Shown: piece after piece, positions 1 through 7,500 of the stretch | Layout of the letters: the number at the start of each line of letters is the position of its first letter | Numbering within the stretch: the first letter of the stretch is position 1 | Assembly (NCBI GenBank): GCA_045114455.1 | Contig: JBGUKN010000043.1 | Location: forward strand, 1-25,242 | Origin: UBA1732 sp045114455 | Lineage (GTDB): Bacteria > Verrucomicrobiota > Lentisphaeria > Victivallales > UBA1829 | Direction of reading: 5' to 3' | Length of the DNA stretch: 25,242 nucleotides | Notes under the pieces: generated by a model | Database searches by the model: none | The model's input: the letters and a program-made list of their open reading frames with translations, nothing else | Told to the model about the DNA's origin: nothing | Made by a program: the position numbers and the translations under genes

Positions 1-609
1 TCCGGCGGCGATCCCTTCCTGCTCGACACGGACCGTCTGGAGTCCATCCTGAGCCGACTCCGCGCGATCGAACATGTCGACTTCATCCGCATCGGCACGC
101 GCACGCCGTGCGTCCTGCCCGAACGCATCAACAGGCGGCTCGTTTCCATGCTGAAACAGTACCATCCGCTGTACATCAACGTGCATTTCAACCACCCGGA
201 CGAGATCACGCCGCAGTCGGCGGCCGCACTGACCCGGCTGGCCGACGCCGGGATCCCGCTCGGCAGCCAGACCGTGCTGCTGCGCGGCGTGAACGATGAT
301 CCCGAGGCGATCCGGCTTCTGATGCGGAAACTTCTTGCCGTGCGTGTGAAGCCGTATTATCTGTTCCAGTCCGATCTGGTCTACGGCACGGAGCATTTCC
401 GCACGCCGCTGTCGACCGGGCTGGATATCATGAAGAAACTGCGCGGCTGGACTTCGGGAATGGCCGTGCCGCATTTCGCGATCGACCTGCCGTGCGGCGG
501 AGGAAAAGTCCCGCTGATCCCCGATTACCTGGAACGGGTGGACGGGCGCGAATACACCTTCCGGAATTTCCGCGGCGTGCCGTACCGCTACCCGGATATC
601 GAAGGCTGA
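1..609 (+). CDS. KamA-family radical SAM aminomutase, 3' part (lysine 2,3-aminomutase-like)
   Basis: The reading frame is open from base 1, so this is the C-terminal 202 residues; the CxxxCxxC radical SAM motif lies outside the window. The family uses S-adenosylmethionine, a 4Fe-4S cluster and pyridoxal phosphate to move an amino group from C2 to C3 of lysine or a related substrate. The sequence shows SGGDP at residue 1, RIGTRTP at 30-36, the QSDL...EHFRTP block at 123-135 and the PLP-lysine segment GGGK at 166-169. By spacing against the clostridial enzyme, as I recall its numbering, the two substrate-binding aspartates are present (D125, D162), as is the PLP lysine (K169). The usual zinc cysteine is replaced by D100, and the protein ends before the C-terminal cysteine cluster. 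It could be a true lysine aminomutase, an EpmB-like EF-P modification enzyme or a variant; the HFRTP and GGGK segments look more KamA-like than EpmB-like. Confidence 0.85.
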   Translation, partial: SGGDPFLLDTDRLESILSRLRAIEHVDFIRIGTRTPCVLPERINRRLVSMLKQYHPLYINVHFNHPDEITPQSAAALTRLADAGIPLGSQTVLLRGVNDDPEAIRLLMRKLLAVRVKPYYLFQSDLVYGTEHFRTPLSTGLDIMKKLRGWTSGMAVPHFAIDLPCGGGKVPLIPDYLERVDGREYTFRNFRGVPYRYPDIEG

Positions 610-704
610 ACGGTCTCCTTTTTTCCCTTTTTTTGTGCGGACGTATGATGCCGTGAATGCGCCCGGAGAGACTGCGCCGGGATGGAAAACCGTTTTTTTC
701 GAAC

Positions 705-732
705 TTGATTTTCTCTGTGGCCGTGCTACATT
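705..732 (+). promoter_or_regulatory. Predicted promoter of the Cys-rich secreted protein
   Basis: A -35 TTGATT (705-710) and a -10 TACATT (727-732) are separated by 16 bp, with TG one base before the -10 (TGCTACATT). The expected start site is near 740, about 70 bases before the ATG at 808. It matches the pattern seen at other gene starts in the window. Confidence 0.55.
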
Positions 733-807
733 GTAATCATCCGGCGGCGGGCGTTCCATGAGGGAAGCCGGCACCCCGGTGGTATCTTCAAAACAAAGGG
801 GGAATCT

Positions 808-1224
808 ATGAAACGAACCATGTTTGCAGCTATGGCGGCTGTCGCGGCGGTCCTTGCGGCCGCATCCCTGACCGGAGCGGACGGCACGTCCGACCAGCCG
901 ACGCCTGCACAGCAGATCATGCAGGCGCCCGCTCTCGAGACGGAAGAGTGCAGCGAAGGCTACATCCTGCTGATGCCGTGTCCGGTCTGCCACACCTGCC
1001 CGGTCTGCCAGGCGAATTGCGGGACCGCGCACGCGCTGAAATGCTGTCTCGGGAACAAGAAGCCGACTTTCAACACGTCGAACGGCGCCTCTTCCACCGC
1101 TCCTCAGAAACAGCACATCATGACCAACAAGGCCGAGGCCGTGAAGCATGCAGCCGGGCATACCGCCTCGCAGGCGCAGGCTGACGGCGCGGTGATCAGC
1201 GTGATCGACGTCGAATCCGACTGA
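808..1224 (+). CDS. Small secreted Cys-rich protein with tandem CPVC motifs
   Basis: This is a 138-residue protein I do not recognise. Residues 1-24 look like a Sec signal peptide (KR, then an Ala/Val-rich core, ending in an A/D junction). The mature part has eight cysteines: C48, C58, C61, C64, C67, C71, C79 and C80. Five fall in CPVCHTCPVCQANC (58-71), a direct repeat of CPVC with three-residue spacing, followed by a KCC pair. After residue 85 the protein is Ala/Thr/Gln-rich and probably disordered. The ATG follows a G-rich ribosome site (AAAGGGGGA). It stands alone, with its own promoter upstream and a strong terminator downstream. The cysteine spacing would suit metal or cluster binding, or disulfides in the periplasm, but that is inference; the CxxC motifs lack a thioredoxin fold around them. 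Confidence 0.72.
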   Translation: MKRTMFAAMAAVAAVLAAASLTGADGTSDQPTPAQQIMQAPALETEECSEGYILLMPCPVCHTCPVCQANCGTAHALKCCLGNKKPTFNTSNGASSTAPQKQHIMTNKAEAVKHAAGHTASQAQADGAVISVIDVESD

Positions 1225-1258
1225 TCCCGGTCGGGCGAACACTTCGGGTGTCTGCCGG

Positions 1259-1299
1259 AAAAAAGCGCCGGTTCCTTCTTTTCGGGGAGGAACCGGCGC
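1259..1299. terminator. Bidirectional rho-independent terminator between the Cys-rich gene and queD
   Basis: A perfect 12-bp stem (1265-1276 with 1288-1299, GC-rich) closes an 11-base loop. On the minus strand it is followed at once by six T (complement of 1264-1259), serving queD, which ends at 1325. On the plus strand a run of seven or so T follows after about ten bases, serving the gene ending at 1224. It sits between two convergent genes. Confidence 0.85.
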
Positions 1300-1324
1300 G
1301 TTTCCGTCTTTTTTTCCCCGAGCC

Positions 1325-1702
1325 TCAGTCGCGGTCGGGGATGTACGTCGCGCCGGAGGTGGGGGATTCACAGACGCGGACACGGTCGAGCGTGACGCCG
1401 GGGATGTCTACTGCGGCGTCGAGCTTCTCGAAGAGAACTCTGGCAATGTTTTCGCTGGTCGGGTTGATGCCCTGGAAATCGGGAAGTTCGTTAAGGTACT
1501 TGTGGTCGAAAGCGGACAGGATGGCGGTCAGTTCGCGCTTGATGACGGTGAAGTCGGCGGCGATCCCGATCTCGTCGAGCTGTTTGGCACGGATGAAGAC
1601 CTGCACGGTCCAGTTGTGTCCGTGAAGCGCGGAGCAGAGACCGTTGTAGCCGACAAGCCGGTGCGCGGCGGAGAAATCGCGTGTGATGTCGAGTTCGAAC
1701 AT
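1325..1702 (-). CDS. queD: 6-carboxytetrahydropterin synthase (QueD/PTPS family)
   Basis: QueD converts 7,8-dihydroneopterin triphosphate to 6-carboxy-5,6,7,8-tetrahydropterin in the 7-deazaguanine (queuosine) pathway in the cytosol. The 125-residue length fits the family. The zinc ligands are H14, H27 and H29, and the catalytic cysteine C23 sits in the C-x3-HGH arrangement typical of QueD. The catalytic D66-H67 pair (SAFDHKYL) and the pterin-anchoring E112 (CESPTSGA) are present. It lies 23 bases downstream of pdxA and is probably its co-transcribed last gene. No queC, queE or queF is visible in this window. Another PTPS-fold function cannot be excluded, but the conserved residues support QueD. 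Confidence 0.9.
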   Translation of the reverse strand: MFELDITRDFSAAHRLVGYNGLCSALHGHNWTVQVFIRAKQLDEIGIAADFTVIKRELTAILSAFDHKYLNELPDFQGINPTSENIARVLFEKLDAAVDIPGVTLDRVRVCESPTSGATYIPDRD

Positions 1703-1725
1703 TGTTTAAGCTCGGGTTGCGTGGT

Positions 1726-2688
1726 TCAGGCGTTTGCGATGCGGGAGACGGCGCGTTTGCGGGCGAGTTCGTATGCGGCGGTCAGGCTGCCGATGGACGC
1801 AGCGCCCTTCCATGCGATCTCGAAGGCCGTTCCGTGGTCGACGCTGGTGCGGATGATCGGAAGTCCGAGCGTGGAGTTTACGCCGCGGTCGAAAGCGAGC
1901 ATTTTGAACGGGATGTGCCCCTGGTCATGATACATGGAGACGATCCCGTCGAACTGCGAGCGGATGCTTTCGATGAAAAGGGTGTCGGGAGGAAACGGCC
2001 CCTGGACGTTGATGCCCTCTTCCGCGAGCGCCCGGACAGCCGGTTTCACCACGTTTTCATCTTCCATGCCCATGTTGCCGTTCTCTCCCGCATGGGGATT
2101 GAGGGCGGCGACCGCGATTCTCGGATGGACGATGCCTTCCGCGACGATGGCGTCGCGGAGCAGATGCGTGACGGTCACGATGCGGTCGAACGTGACAGCG
2201 GAAGGCACCTTTTCCAGCGGGATATGCGTGGTGACGAATGCGACGCGGAGATCCCCCGCGGACTGCATCATCACGAAATCCCGGACGCCGCAGAGGGAAG
2301 CCAGCAGTTCGGTGTGCCCGGTGAACGGGATCCCGGCCGAATTGACCGCCGCCTTGTTGATCGGACACGTCACGATTGCGTCGACTTTTCCCGCGATTGC
2401 GTCGAGCGTGGCCGCCCGGAAACACTCAAGCGCGGTCAGTCCGCAGCGGGCATCCAGTCTGCCGGGCCGCACCTGACTGAATTTCAGGTCGGAACAGGGA
2501 ACGATCCGTGGCATGGATCCTGAGGCGAAACGGCGTGCCGCCTCCTCAATGACATCCGGGGCGCCATAAACGGCGATCTCCGCAGGGGAAATTTTCCCTG
2601 CGGCGGACGCACGCGCGAGCCGGACGGCGATTTCAGGACCGATGCCAGCCGGATCGCCCATGGTCAGGGCAATTCGGGGAAGTCTCAT
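1726..2688 (-). CDS. pdxA: 4-hydroxythreonine-4-phosphate dehydrogenase PdxA
   Basis: PdxA oxidises 4-phosphooxy-L-threonine with NAD(P)+ in the DXP-dependent pyridoxal phosphate pathway. The 320-residue length is close to the E. coli enzyme. Family motifs are in order: GDPAGIGPEI (11-20), TGHTE (123-127), NPHAGENG (197-204), PPDT (233-236), MYHDQGHIPFK (252-262) and GLPIIRTSVDHGTAFEIAWKG (275-295). Metal ligands H155, H199 and H254 correspond to H166, H211 and H266 of E. coli. The start ATG is 30 bases past the end of the Lys/Ala-tailed gene; the ribosome site is weak. Some paralogues (PdxA2) act on sugar-acid phosphates. The PLP need of the nearby KamA-type enzyme is a possible but unproven link. 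Confidence 0.93.
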   Translation of the reverse strand: MRLPRIALTMGDPAGIGPEIAVRLARASAAGKISPAEIAVYGAPDVIEEAARRFASGSMPRIVPCSDLKFSQVRPGRLDARCGLTALECFRAATLDAIAGKVDAIVTCPINKAAVNSAGIPFTGHTELLASLCGVRDFVMMQSAGDLRVAFVTTHIPLEKVPSAVTFDRIVTVTHLLRDAIVAEGIVHPRIAVAALNPHAGENGNMGMEDENVVKPAVRALAEEGINVQGPFPPDTLFIESIRSQFDGIVSMYHDQGHIPFKMLAFDRGVNSTLGLPIIRTSVDHGTAFEIAWKGAASIGSLTAAYELARKRAVSRIANA

Positions 2689-2718
2689 GTTTTTTCCGTA
2701 GGGTGAAGGTGCGAAAAA

Positions 2719-3045
2719 TTACTTCGCGAAGAAGGCCTTTTTCTTGTCTTCGAGGATAAGGCCGACGCGGTCGGTGTCGATCGGGAAATAGCCCTTTTCT
2801 TCGACTTCGCGGAGGAAGTTCAGCCAGTCGGTATGGTTCCAGCTGCCGTTGTGGGCCTTCACGAAATTCATCGCGATCGGGGTCTTGGCGAAGCGCTTGA
2901 TATTTTCTTCCGGATCGTTGGACTTGACGGGAGCGGCTTTCGCGGCCTTCGGAGCGGCCTTCGGGGCGGCCTTCACGGCTGCGGGTTTGGCGGCAGTCTT
3001 CTTGACGGGAGCGGTTTCTTTCTTGACGTTTTTTTTCGTTGCCAT
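2719..3045 (-). CDS. Small protein with Lys/Ala-rich tail and a conserved-looking C-terminal domain
   Basis: I do not recognise this 108-residue protein. Residues 1-45 are a low-complexity basic tail of Lys, Ala and Pro (AAPKAAPKAAKAAP), resembling histone H1-like tails. Residues 46-108 look folded, with a mixture of aromatic and charged residues (KRFAKTPIAMNFVKAHNG, then a WNHTDWLNFLREVEEKGYFP stretch). The ATG at 3045 follows a good GAGGTG ribosome site and a well-placed promoter (TTGATT-17-TATATT). It is the first gene of the unit leading to pdxA and queD. A nucleoid-associated or nucleic-acid-binding role is inferred from the tail only; there is no sequence match I can name for the C-terminal domain. 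Confidence 0.75.
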   Translation of the reverse strand: MATKKNVKKETAPVKKTAAKPAAVKAAPKAAPKAAKAAPVKSNDPEENIKRFAKTPIAMNFVKAHNGSWNHTDWLNFLREVEEKGYFPIDTDRVGLILEDKKKAFFAK

Positions 3046-3112
3046 AATAACACCTCACAAAGTTTAGGTTTTTCGTGTTATGTGAAGGGATTTTCTGAAT
3101 TTATGAAATAAT

Positions 3113-3141
3113 AATATACACCCGGATGAATGAAAAATCAA
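3113..3141 (-). promoter_or_regulatory. Predicted promoter of the Lys/Ala-tail gene, pdxA and queD
   Basis: Read on the minus strand, -35 TTGATT (3141-3136) and -10 TATATT (3118-3113) are exactly 17 bp apart, with TG immediately before the -10. The start site would be near 3106, giving a leader of about 60 bases before the ATG at 3045. Confidence 0.7.
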
Positions 3142-3341
3142 GCCGTTATGTCGTGAGCAAAGCATTTTCTTTCAGGATATTTCTCCCGAATGAAAGCCTA
3201 TCCGCTTTCCTGATCTTTTTCCTTTGCGTTTCCGGGCTTTTTTTCCGAAACACGTGAAGATGTCTGTCGGTATTTGTCCGGTCCCGGATTTCCTTAATAC
3301 GTAAAAAACGCGCAAAAAGATTTATTCTTTGGATTATCCGG
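3142..3341. other. Intergenic stretch between divergent promoters, no gene seen
   Basis: This 200-base AT-richer stretch separates the divergent promoters at 3113-3141 and 3342-3370. I see no convincing small ORF with a ribosome site, no RNA gene and no strong hairpin. Together with the two leaders it forms a 418-base region without coding sequence. Confidence 0.5.
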
Positions 3342-3370
3342 TTGAAAAAGAAGCTCGTTTGATGTAAATT
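3342..3370 (+). promoter_or_regulatory. Predicted promoter of the AsmA-like gene
   Basis: The -35 TTGAAA (3342-3347) and -10 TAAATT (3365-3370) are 17 bp apart, with TG just before the -10. The start site would be near 3377. That rules out the upstream TTG at 3374 as the start codon and supports the ATG at 3464. Confidence 0.62.
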
Positions 3371-3463
3371 AGTTTGAGCTTTTTTTCCTCAAAAAACCGT
3401 GTCCGGGACATACGGCGGCCGTTTTCCGCCCGCCTCCGCCCGGATCCCGCCCGCAACATTCAA

Positions 3464-6400
3464 ATGTCAGAACAGAAACAACCGAAAAAACGTTCGCGCC
3501 TGCACAGGACCCTGAAAATCGTCTGCTGGACGGCCGGCATCCTTGTGTTCCTGGTCGCGTTCGCTTCGTTGGTCGCGCTGCTTACCGTGGACCGGTGGAT
3601 CGTGCCGCTCGGCGTCTGGTGCACGGGCGTGGAGGTCGAGGGGGAGCCGGGCGTGATGGTGTCGTTCGCGAACCGGGAGATCATTCTGACCGGTCTGAAG
3701 GTGAAGTGCCCCGTCGGCGTGATCGAGGCGAAATCATGCGGACTGAGGCTGGACGGCGTGAATCTGGACGGCCTGGATCTGAAGGAGGTGCAGGTGTCGC
3801 ACGTTCATGCGGAAGGGCTCCGCGCCACGCTTGATTTTGCCAGATATGCGGATGTTCAGGATGAACGGAGGACAGACGAACCTGGTTCCGGTGAAAAAGT
3901 CCGCAGGTTTTCCCATTCCGTCTGGGACAAGGCGTCGAGGCCGGTCGTCCGGATGGCGGATGTGACGCTGCTTGATGCGGAAATCGGATGGACATCCGGC
4001 GTCGTTCAGAGCCTGATTTCCGTTTCCGACCTGAATGCGTCGTTCGACAACGGCATTCTGACGCGACCGCAGATGGTGTGCGGCGTGAAATACCGTCTGA
4101 ACGATCCGCAGCGTCTTCTGGAGTGCGGGGCGCGGATCAAGATCTTTCCTTCGCAGGGGGGCGGGGGCATTGTCGTGTCCGCCGCTGCGAACCGTCCGTT
4201 TGTCATCGAGCTGCCGGATTCCCATCTGGAGTTTCCCTCTTCGGAATCGACGGAAATGGTCGTGCAGTACGAACCGGAGACCGACGCCATGCGGTTCGGC
4301 GGGGAGTGGACGAATTCGGACCGCTGGGAATACAAGCCGTGGAGCCTCAGCCTGGAAAATACGCTGTCCGAGGTCTTCGGAACACTCGCGCTCAACGGGG
4401 AAAAGCTTTGTCTGAAGTTCGGGACGAACGCGCTCGGGTCCGGGGTTGTCTGTCGGGGCGCAAGCATTCCGGGCGATGTGGTGTTCGAGGCGAAGGGGAA
4501 CGTCGAATTCGACCTGGCGACGGGGGGCGTGATGGTGGATTCCGTTTCGGGATGCCTGGCCGGACCGAACGGAGGGCGCATCAACCTCGAAACGGCAGGC
4601 GTGTTCGAGTTCGTGCGCCATGAAGATGCGACCTATACGCTGGATCCCCATGCCGCGAAACTGAACCTGTCGACCGGAAGCCCCGTCGACCTGACTCCGT
4701 TCGATCCCGTTCTGCCGTTCGATTCGGCGGACAGGTCGCTGAGCTTCGACTACAGCATCGAACTTGATCCGGAAAAGGTCTGCCTTCTGGGCGGCGCGAA
4801 CGCGGTCGTCCGGGACCGGAAGACCGGGCGGCGCGTATTTGATGCGGAGGCGGCGTTCGAGACGGACGGGATCACCCGGATCGGTTCGTTCCATGTTTCC
4901 CGCTGTGGCATATCCTTTTATGAGGACGAGGACAGAGTTTGCAACGCGCTCCTCACCGGCGAATACAATGTCCGCACGGCTTCGCTCCGGGGCGATTTGA
5001 AATATTATCCCTACCGGATGATAGAAGCGTTCGGCGACCAGGACTTTGCCGATCTGTGCGTGTTTCTGGAGGATGCCAATTTGCGCGGGGTCGAACATGC
5101 CGCCGAGGCGAAGCTTGACCTCGACCTTGTCAACATGTCTGCGAAATTCCATAAGGAATCGCATCTGTCGCAGCTTGCCCTGACGGGAAGCGGCGGGGCG
5201 AATCTGGAACTGGTCGCGGTCGGGGACGCCGATTTCAGGCTCGGACCCGATGGACAGGGCTGGCAGCTGGATTGCGGGCTGAATCTGATGGCGGGAGAGG
5301 ATTTCCATGCCGTGCTGAATGCGGCGGGCGGAAGCAAAACTGCGATTTCGGGGCGGATCGAGATCGACCGTCTCAGCGACGTGTTGGCACGTCAGCTCGA
5401 AACGAAGGTTTTCCCAGGCAGGAAAGAACTGCCGCTTCTGCGCTTCATCAATGCCGACGCCTCGGCGGATTTCCGGTGCGAACCGGAAAAATCCTGTATT
5501 ACGTTGACCGGGCTGCGCGCGGAAATCGACAACGGGATCGGGAGTCTGTCCGTTCAATGCAAAAACGATTTCACCTGGAAAGACGATGCGTTTTCGTATC
5601 TTCCGATGGCATTTTCTTTGAGGACGGCCGGACTCCCCGTTTCGTTCTGGGACCCTCTGTTCGGCGACGACGATGATTTCCGGTTCGCGGGGGGCTTCGT
5701 GTCGTCCGAATTCGATCTTTCGGTCAGCGCCGACGGCGCGATCCTGGGGGGCGAGGGGAAACTCGTCGGAACCGACCTGACCATCCTGCTCGACGGACAA
5801 CCGCGCGAAATGGCGCGGCTCGGATTGAACGGAAATTTCCTTTTTGAACGGGAAAAGAAGCTGCTGATCCTGCCGGAACTTAACGTGGATATTCAGGACA
5901 GGCAGGCAAGGCAGACGCTGTTTGCCCGCGGATCGGGCACGATCGATCCGGCGAACGGGAACCGTGTGCGGATCAAGTTCCCGGAAGCGCGGTTCGGGCC
6001 GGAAGCCCTTTACCTGATCGGATACGGTGTGGAGAGGAGTTTTTATTTCGAGGACCTGAATGTCGCCGGAGAGGTCGATTTCCATGCGGATCACGACTTC
6101 GATGAAATGAGCTGGACGGGCGGATTGAACGTCAATCGTCTGCGGCTCCAGTCGGACGAGCCGGAGGAGTACCGGTTCCCGGATTTGTCCGGGCGGATCG
6201 AAGGCGAACTGCTTTGGGCGGACGACGAGATGTACGGAGACATCGCGTTCCGTTTTGCGGACGCGGAGGGCGAAGACCGTGCTTCCGGGCGGTATCTCTA
6301 CCGGCGCGGGGAGGAGTCTCTGCCGAAGTTCATTTCCAGCTCGCTGGATTTGCCGTTCGCCATGTCGTATTTCCGCTACAACCATAACACCGATCCGGGC

Positions 6401-7390
6401 GTGGAAAAGACCGCGATCTCGCTCGTCGACAAAACGTTTGAACTTGATCTGCACGGGATCTACTCGCGGAACCATGCGCTGGTCTTTTCCGGGGCGGGAC
6501 TGCTGGAACTGCATGACGGAGACGATCAGGGAAACGATCCGGCGATCCTGGTGCCGCACGCGGTGTTTTCCGGCGACGTGTCCGGGATCGCTTCGGCGGA
6601 GGTCCATCTGAAGGGCGGTTCATGGCCTTTCTCCGTCGAGGCGGATTTGAACAGGATCCCGTTCGACAAGACCTTTACCGCGTTCCTTGCCACGGACGAC
6701 AGTCCGGAAATCCCGCGCCGTCTGCGCGGTTTCGTGAAACGCCTGAAGGCAGTCCTGCGTGGAGAAGGCTTCACGACGGAGGCGCTGACGAACAATCTGC
6801 AGGCGGACTGCACTGCCGAACTGGAGGACGTTTCCATGCAGTCGCAGCTGCGCGATAGGTCGCTCTTTCTGAACATCCTTCTGCTGCCTCTGGTCAGCGT
6901 GCCGCGCCTCATCGACTACGTGCCGGGCGAAGTGCTCCGCCGCACGCTGCACCAGACAACGGCCGGCGTCCTCATGGACATGATTTCCGGCGACGCCACC
7001 ATTGAGTTCAAACACGGGACAATGGAAATGAACGTCCGTCAGGGCGTCATAACCCTGAAATCCCTCGAACTTGAAGGCGAACAGATCGAACACTACAGCG
7101 CGAGCGGGACGATCGACCTGGCGGGAGACGGAGAGGCGGAACTTGAAACGACGGCGCATTTCGGGCTGTTCCAATGGCCGTTCTACCTGACCGGAAATAT
7201 CCTCGATCCGAAGGTGTCCTACGGCAAATCCATTTCGCATTTCTTCACGGACAATACGAAACATCTGCTCACGCTGTTCCCGAACATGATCATTTCCGCG
7301 TTTACCGAGGAGGACGCCGACGAGATCGACCGGCAGGCGTCCGAAAAGGAACGGCAGGAAAAGGCGGAGCAGGAACGGGAAAAAGAATAA
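3464..7390 (+). CDS. Large AsmA/YdbH/TamB-like envelope protein
   Basis: This is a 1,308-residue protein with a basic N-terminus, one membrane anchor at about residues 17-41 and then a very long beta-rich periplasmic region full of short alternating hydrophobic repeats. AsmA-clan proteins are inner-membrane-anchored beta-grooves that are thought to carry lipids to the outer membrane. The last 200 residues fit the clan best, with a segment reading VRQGVITLKSLELEGEQI, a SASGTIDLAGDGEAELET stretch and LTGNILDPKVSYGK. The protein ends in a charged, coiled-coil-like tail of about 25 residues (Glu, Arg, Lys, Gln). A longer frame from a TTG at 3374 exists, but it would begin upstream of the predicted transcript start. 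No clear Shine-Dalgarno precedes the chosen ATG. It is a single-gene unit that converges on hisS. The closest subfamily is uncertain. Confidence 0.78.
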   Translation: MSEQKQPKKRSRLHRTLKIVCWTAGILVFLVAFASLVALLTVDRWIVPLGVWCTGVEVEGEPGVMVSFANREIILTGLKVKCPVGVIEAKSCGLRLDGVNLDGLDLKEVQVSHVHAEGLRATLDFARYADVQDERRTDEPGSGEKVRRFSHSVWDKASRPVVRMADVTLLDAEIGWTSGVVQSLISVSDLNASFDNGILTRPQMVCGVKYRLNDPQRLLECGARIKIFPSQGGGGIVVSAAANRPFVIELPDSHLEFPSSESTEMVVQYEPETDAMRFGGEWTNSDRWEYKPWSLSLENTLSEVFGTLALNGEKLCLKFGTNALGSGVVCRGASIPGDVVFEAKGNVEFDLATGGVMVDSVSGCLAGPNGGRINLETAGVFEFVRHEDATYTLDPHAAKLNLSTGSPVDLTPFDPVLPFDSADRSLSFDYSIELDPEKVCLLGGANAVVRDRKTGRRVFDAEAAFETDGITRIGSFHVSRCGISFYEDEDRVCNALLTGEYNVRTASLRGDLKYYPYRMIEAFGDQDFADLCVFLEDANLRGVEHAAEAKLDLDLVNMSAKFHKESHLSQLALTGSGGANLELVAVGDADFRLGPDGQGWQLDCGLNLMAGEDFHAVLNAAGGSKTAISGRIEIDRLSDVLARQLETKVFPGRKELPLLRFINADASADFRCEPEKSCITLTGLRAEIDNGIGSLSVQCKNDFTWKDDAFSYLPMAFSLRTAGLPVSFWDPLFGDDDDFRFAGGFVSSEFDLSVSADGAILGGEGKLVGTDLTILLDGQPREMARLGLNGNFLFEREKKLLILPELNVDIQDRQARQTLFARGSGTIDPANGNRVRIKFPEARFGPEALYLIGYGVERSFYFEDLNVAGEVDFHADHDFDEMSWTGGLNVNRLRLQSDEPEEYRFPDLSGRIEGELLWADDEMYGDIAFRFADAEGEDRASGRYLYRRGEESLPKFISSSLDLPFAMSYFRYNHNTDPGVEKTAISLVDKTFELDLHGIYSRNHALVFSGAGLLELHDGDDQGNDPAILVPHAVFSGDVSGIASAEVHLKGGSWPFSVEADLNRIPFDKTFTAFLATDDSPEIPRRLRGFVKRLKAVLRGEGFTTEALTNNLQADCTAELEDVSMQSQLRDRSLFLNILLLPLVSVPRLIDYVPGEVLRRTLHQTTAGVLMDMISGDATIEFKHGTMEMNVRQGVITLKSLELEGEQIEHYSASGTIDLAGDGEAELETTAHFGLFQWPFYLTGNILDPKVSYGKSISHFFTDNTKHLLTLFPNMIISAFTEEDADEIDRQASEKERQEKAEQEREKE

Positions 7391-7442
7391 CGCCGGGCGT
7401 CTGCTTTACAGGGGGGCAGGGAGGGACCGCCGTCAGGATATG

Positions 7443-7473
7443 AAAAAAGCCGCAGGACGAATCCCGCGGCTTT
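7443..7473 (-). terminator. Rho-independent terminator of hisS
   Basis: An 8-bp stem (7446-7453 with 7466-7473) continues past one mismatch into a short GGA/TCC helix capped by CGAA. On the minus strand it is followed by a T run (complement of 7448-7443). It is 27 bases beyond the hisS stop. The plus-strand side lacks a clear T tract, so it may only partly serve the AsmA-like gene. Confidence 0.7.
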
Positions 7474-7500
7474 ATGATTCGGTCGGAAAGAGAGTCCGGT

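Noticed and set aside
2941..2990. Short AAPKA-type DNA repeat as a possible tandem-repeat locus
   Set aside because: It is only the low-complexity coding sequence of the Lys/Ala tail, with too few and imperfect units to call a repeat element.
3734..6607. 957-residue open frame on the minus strand inside the AsmA-like gene
   Set aside because: Its protein is Arg/Pro/His/Gln-rich with no domain, and the plus-strand frame has a promoter, membrane anchor and AsmA-like C-terminus. GC-rich antisense frames of this size are expected shadows.
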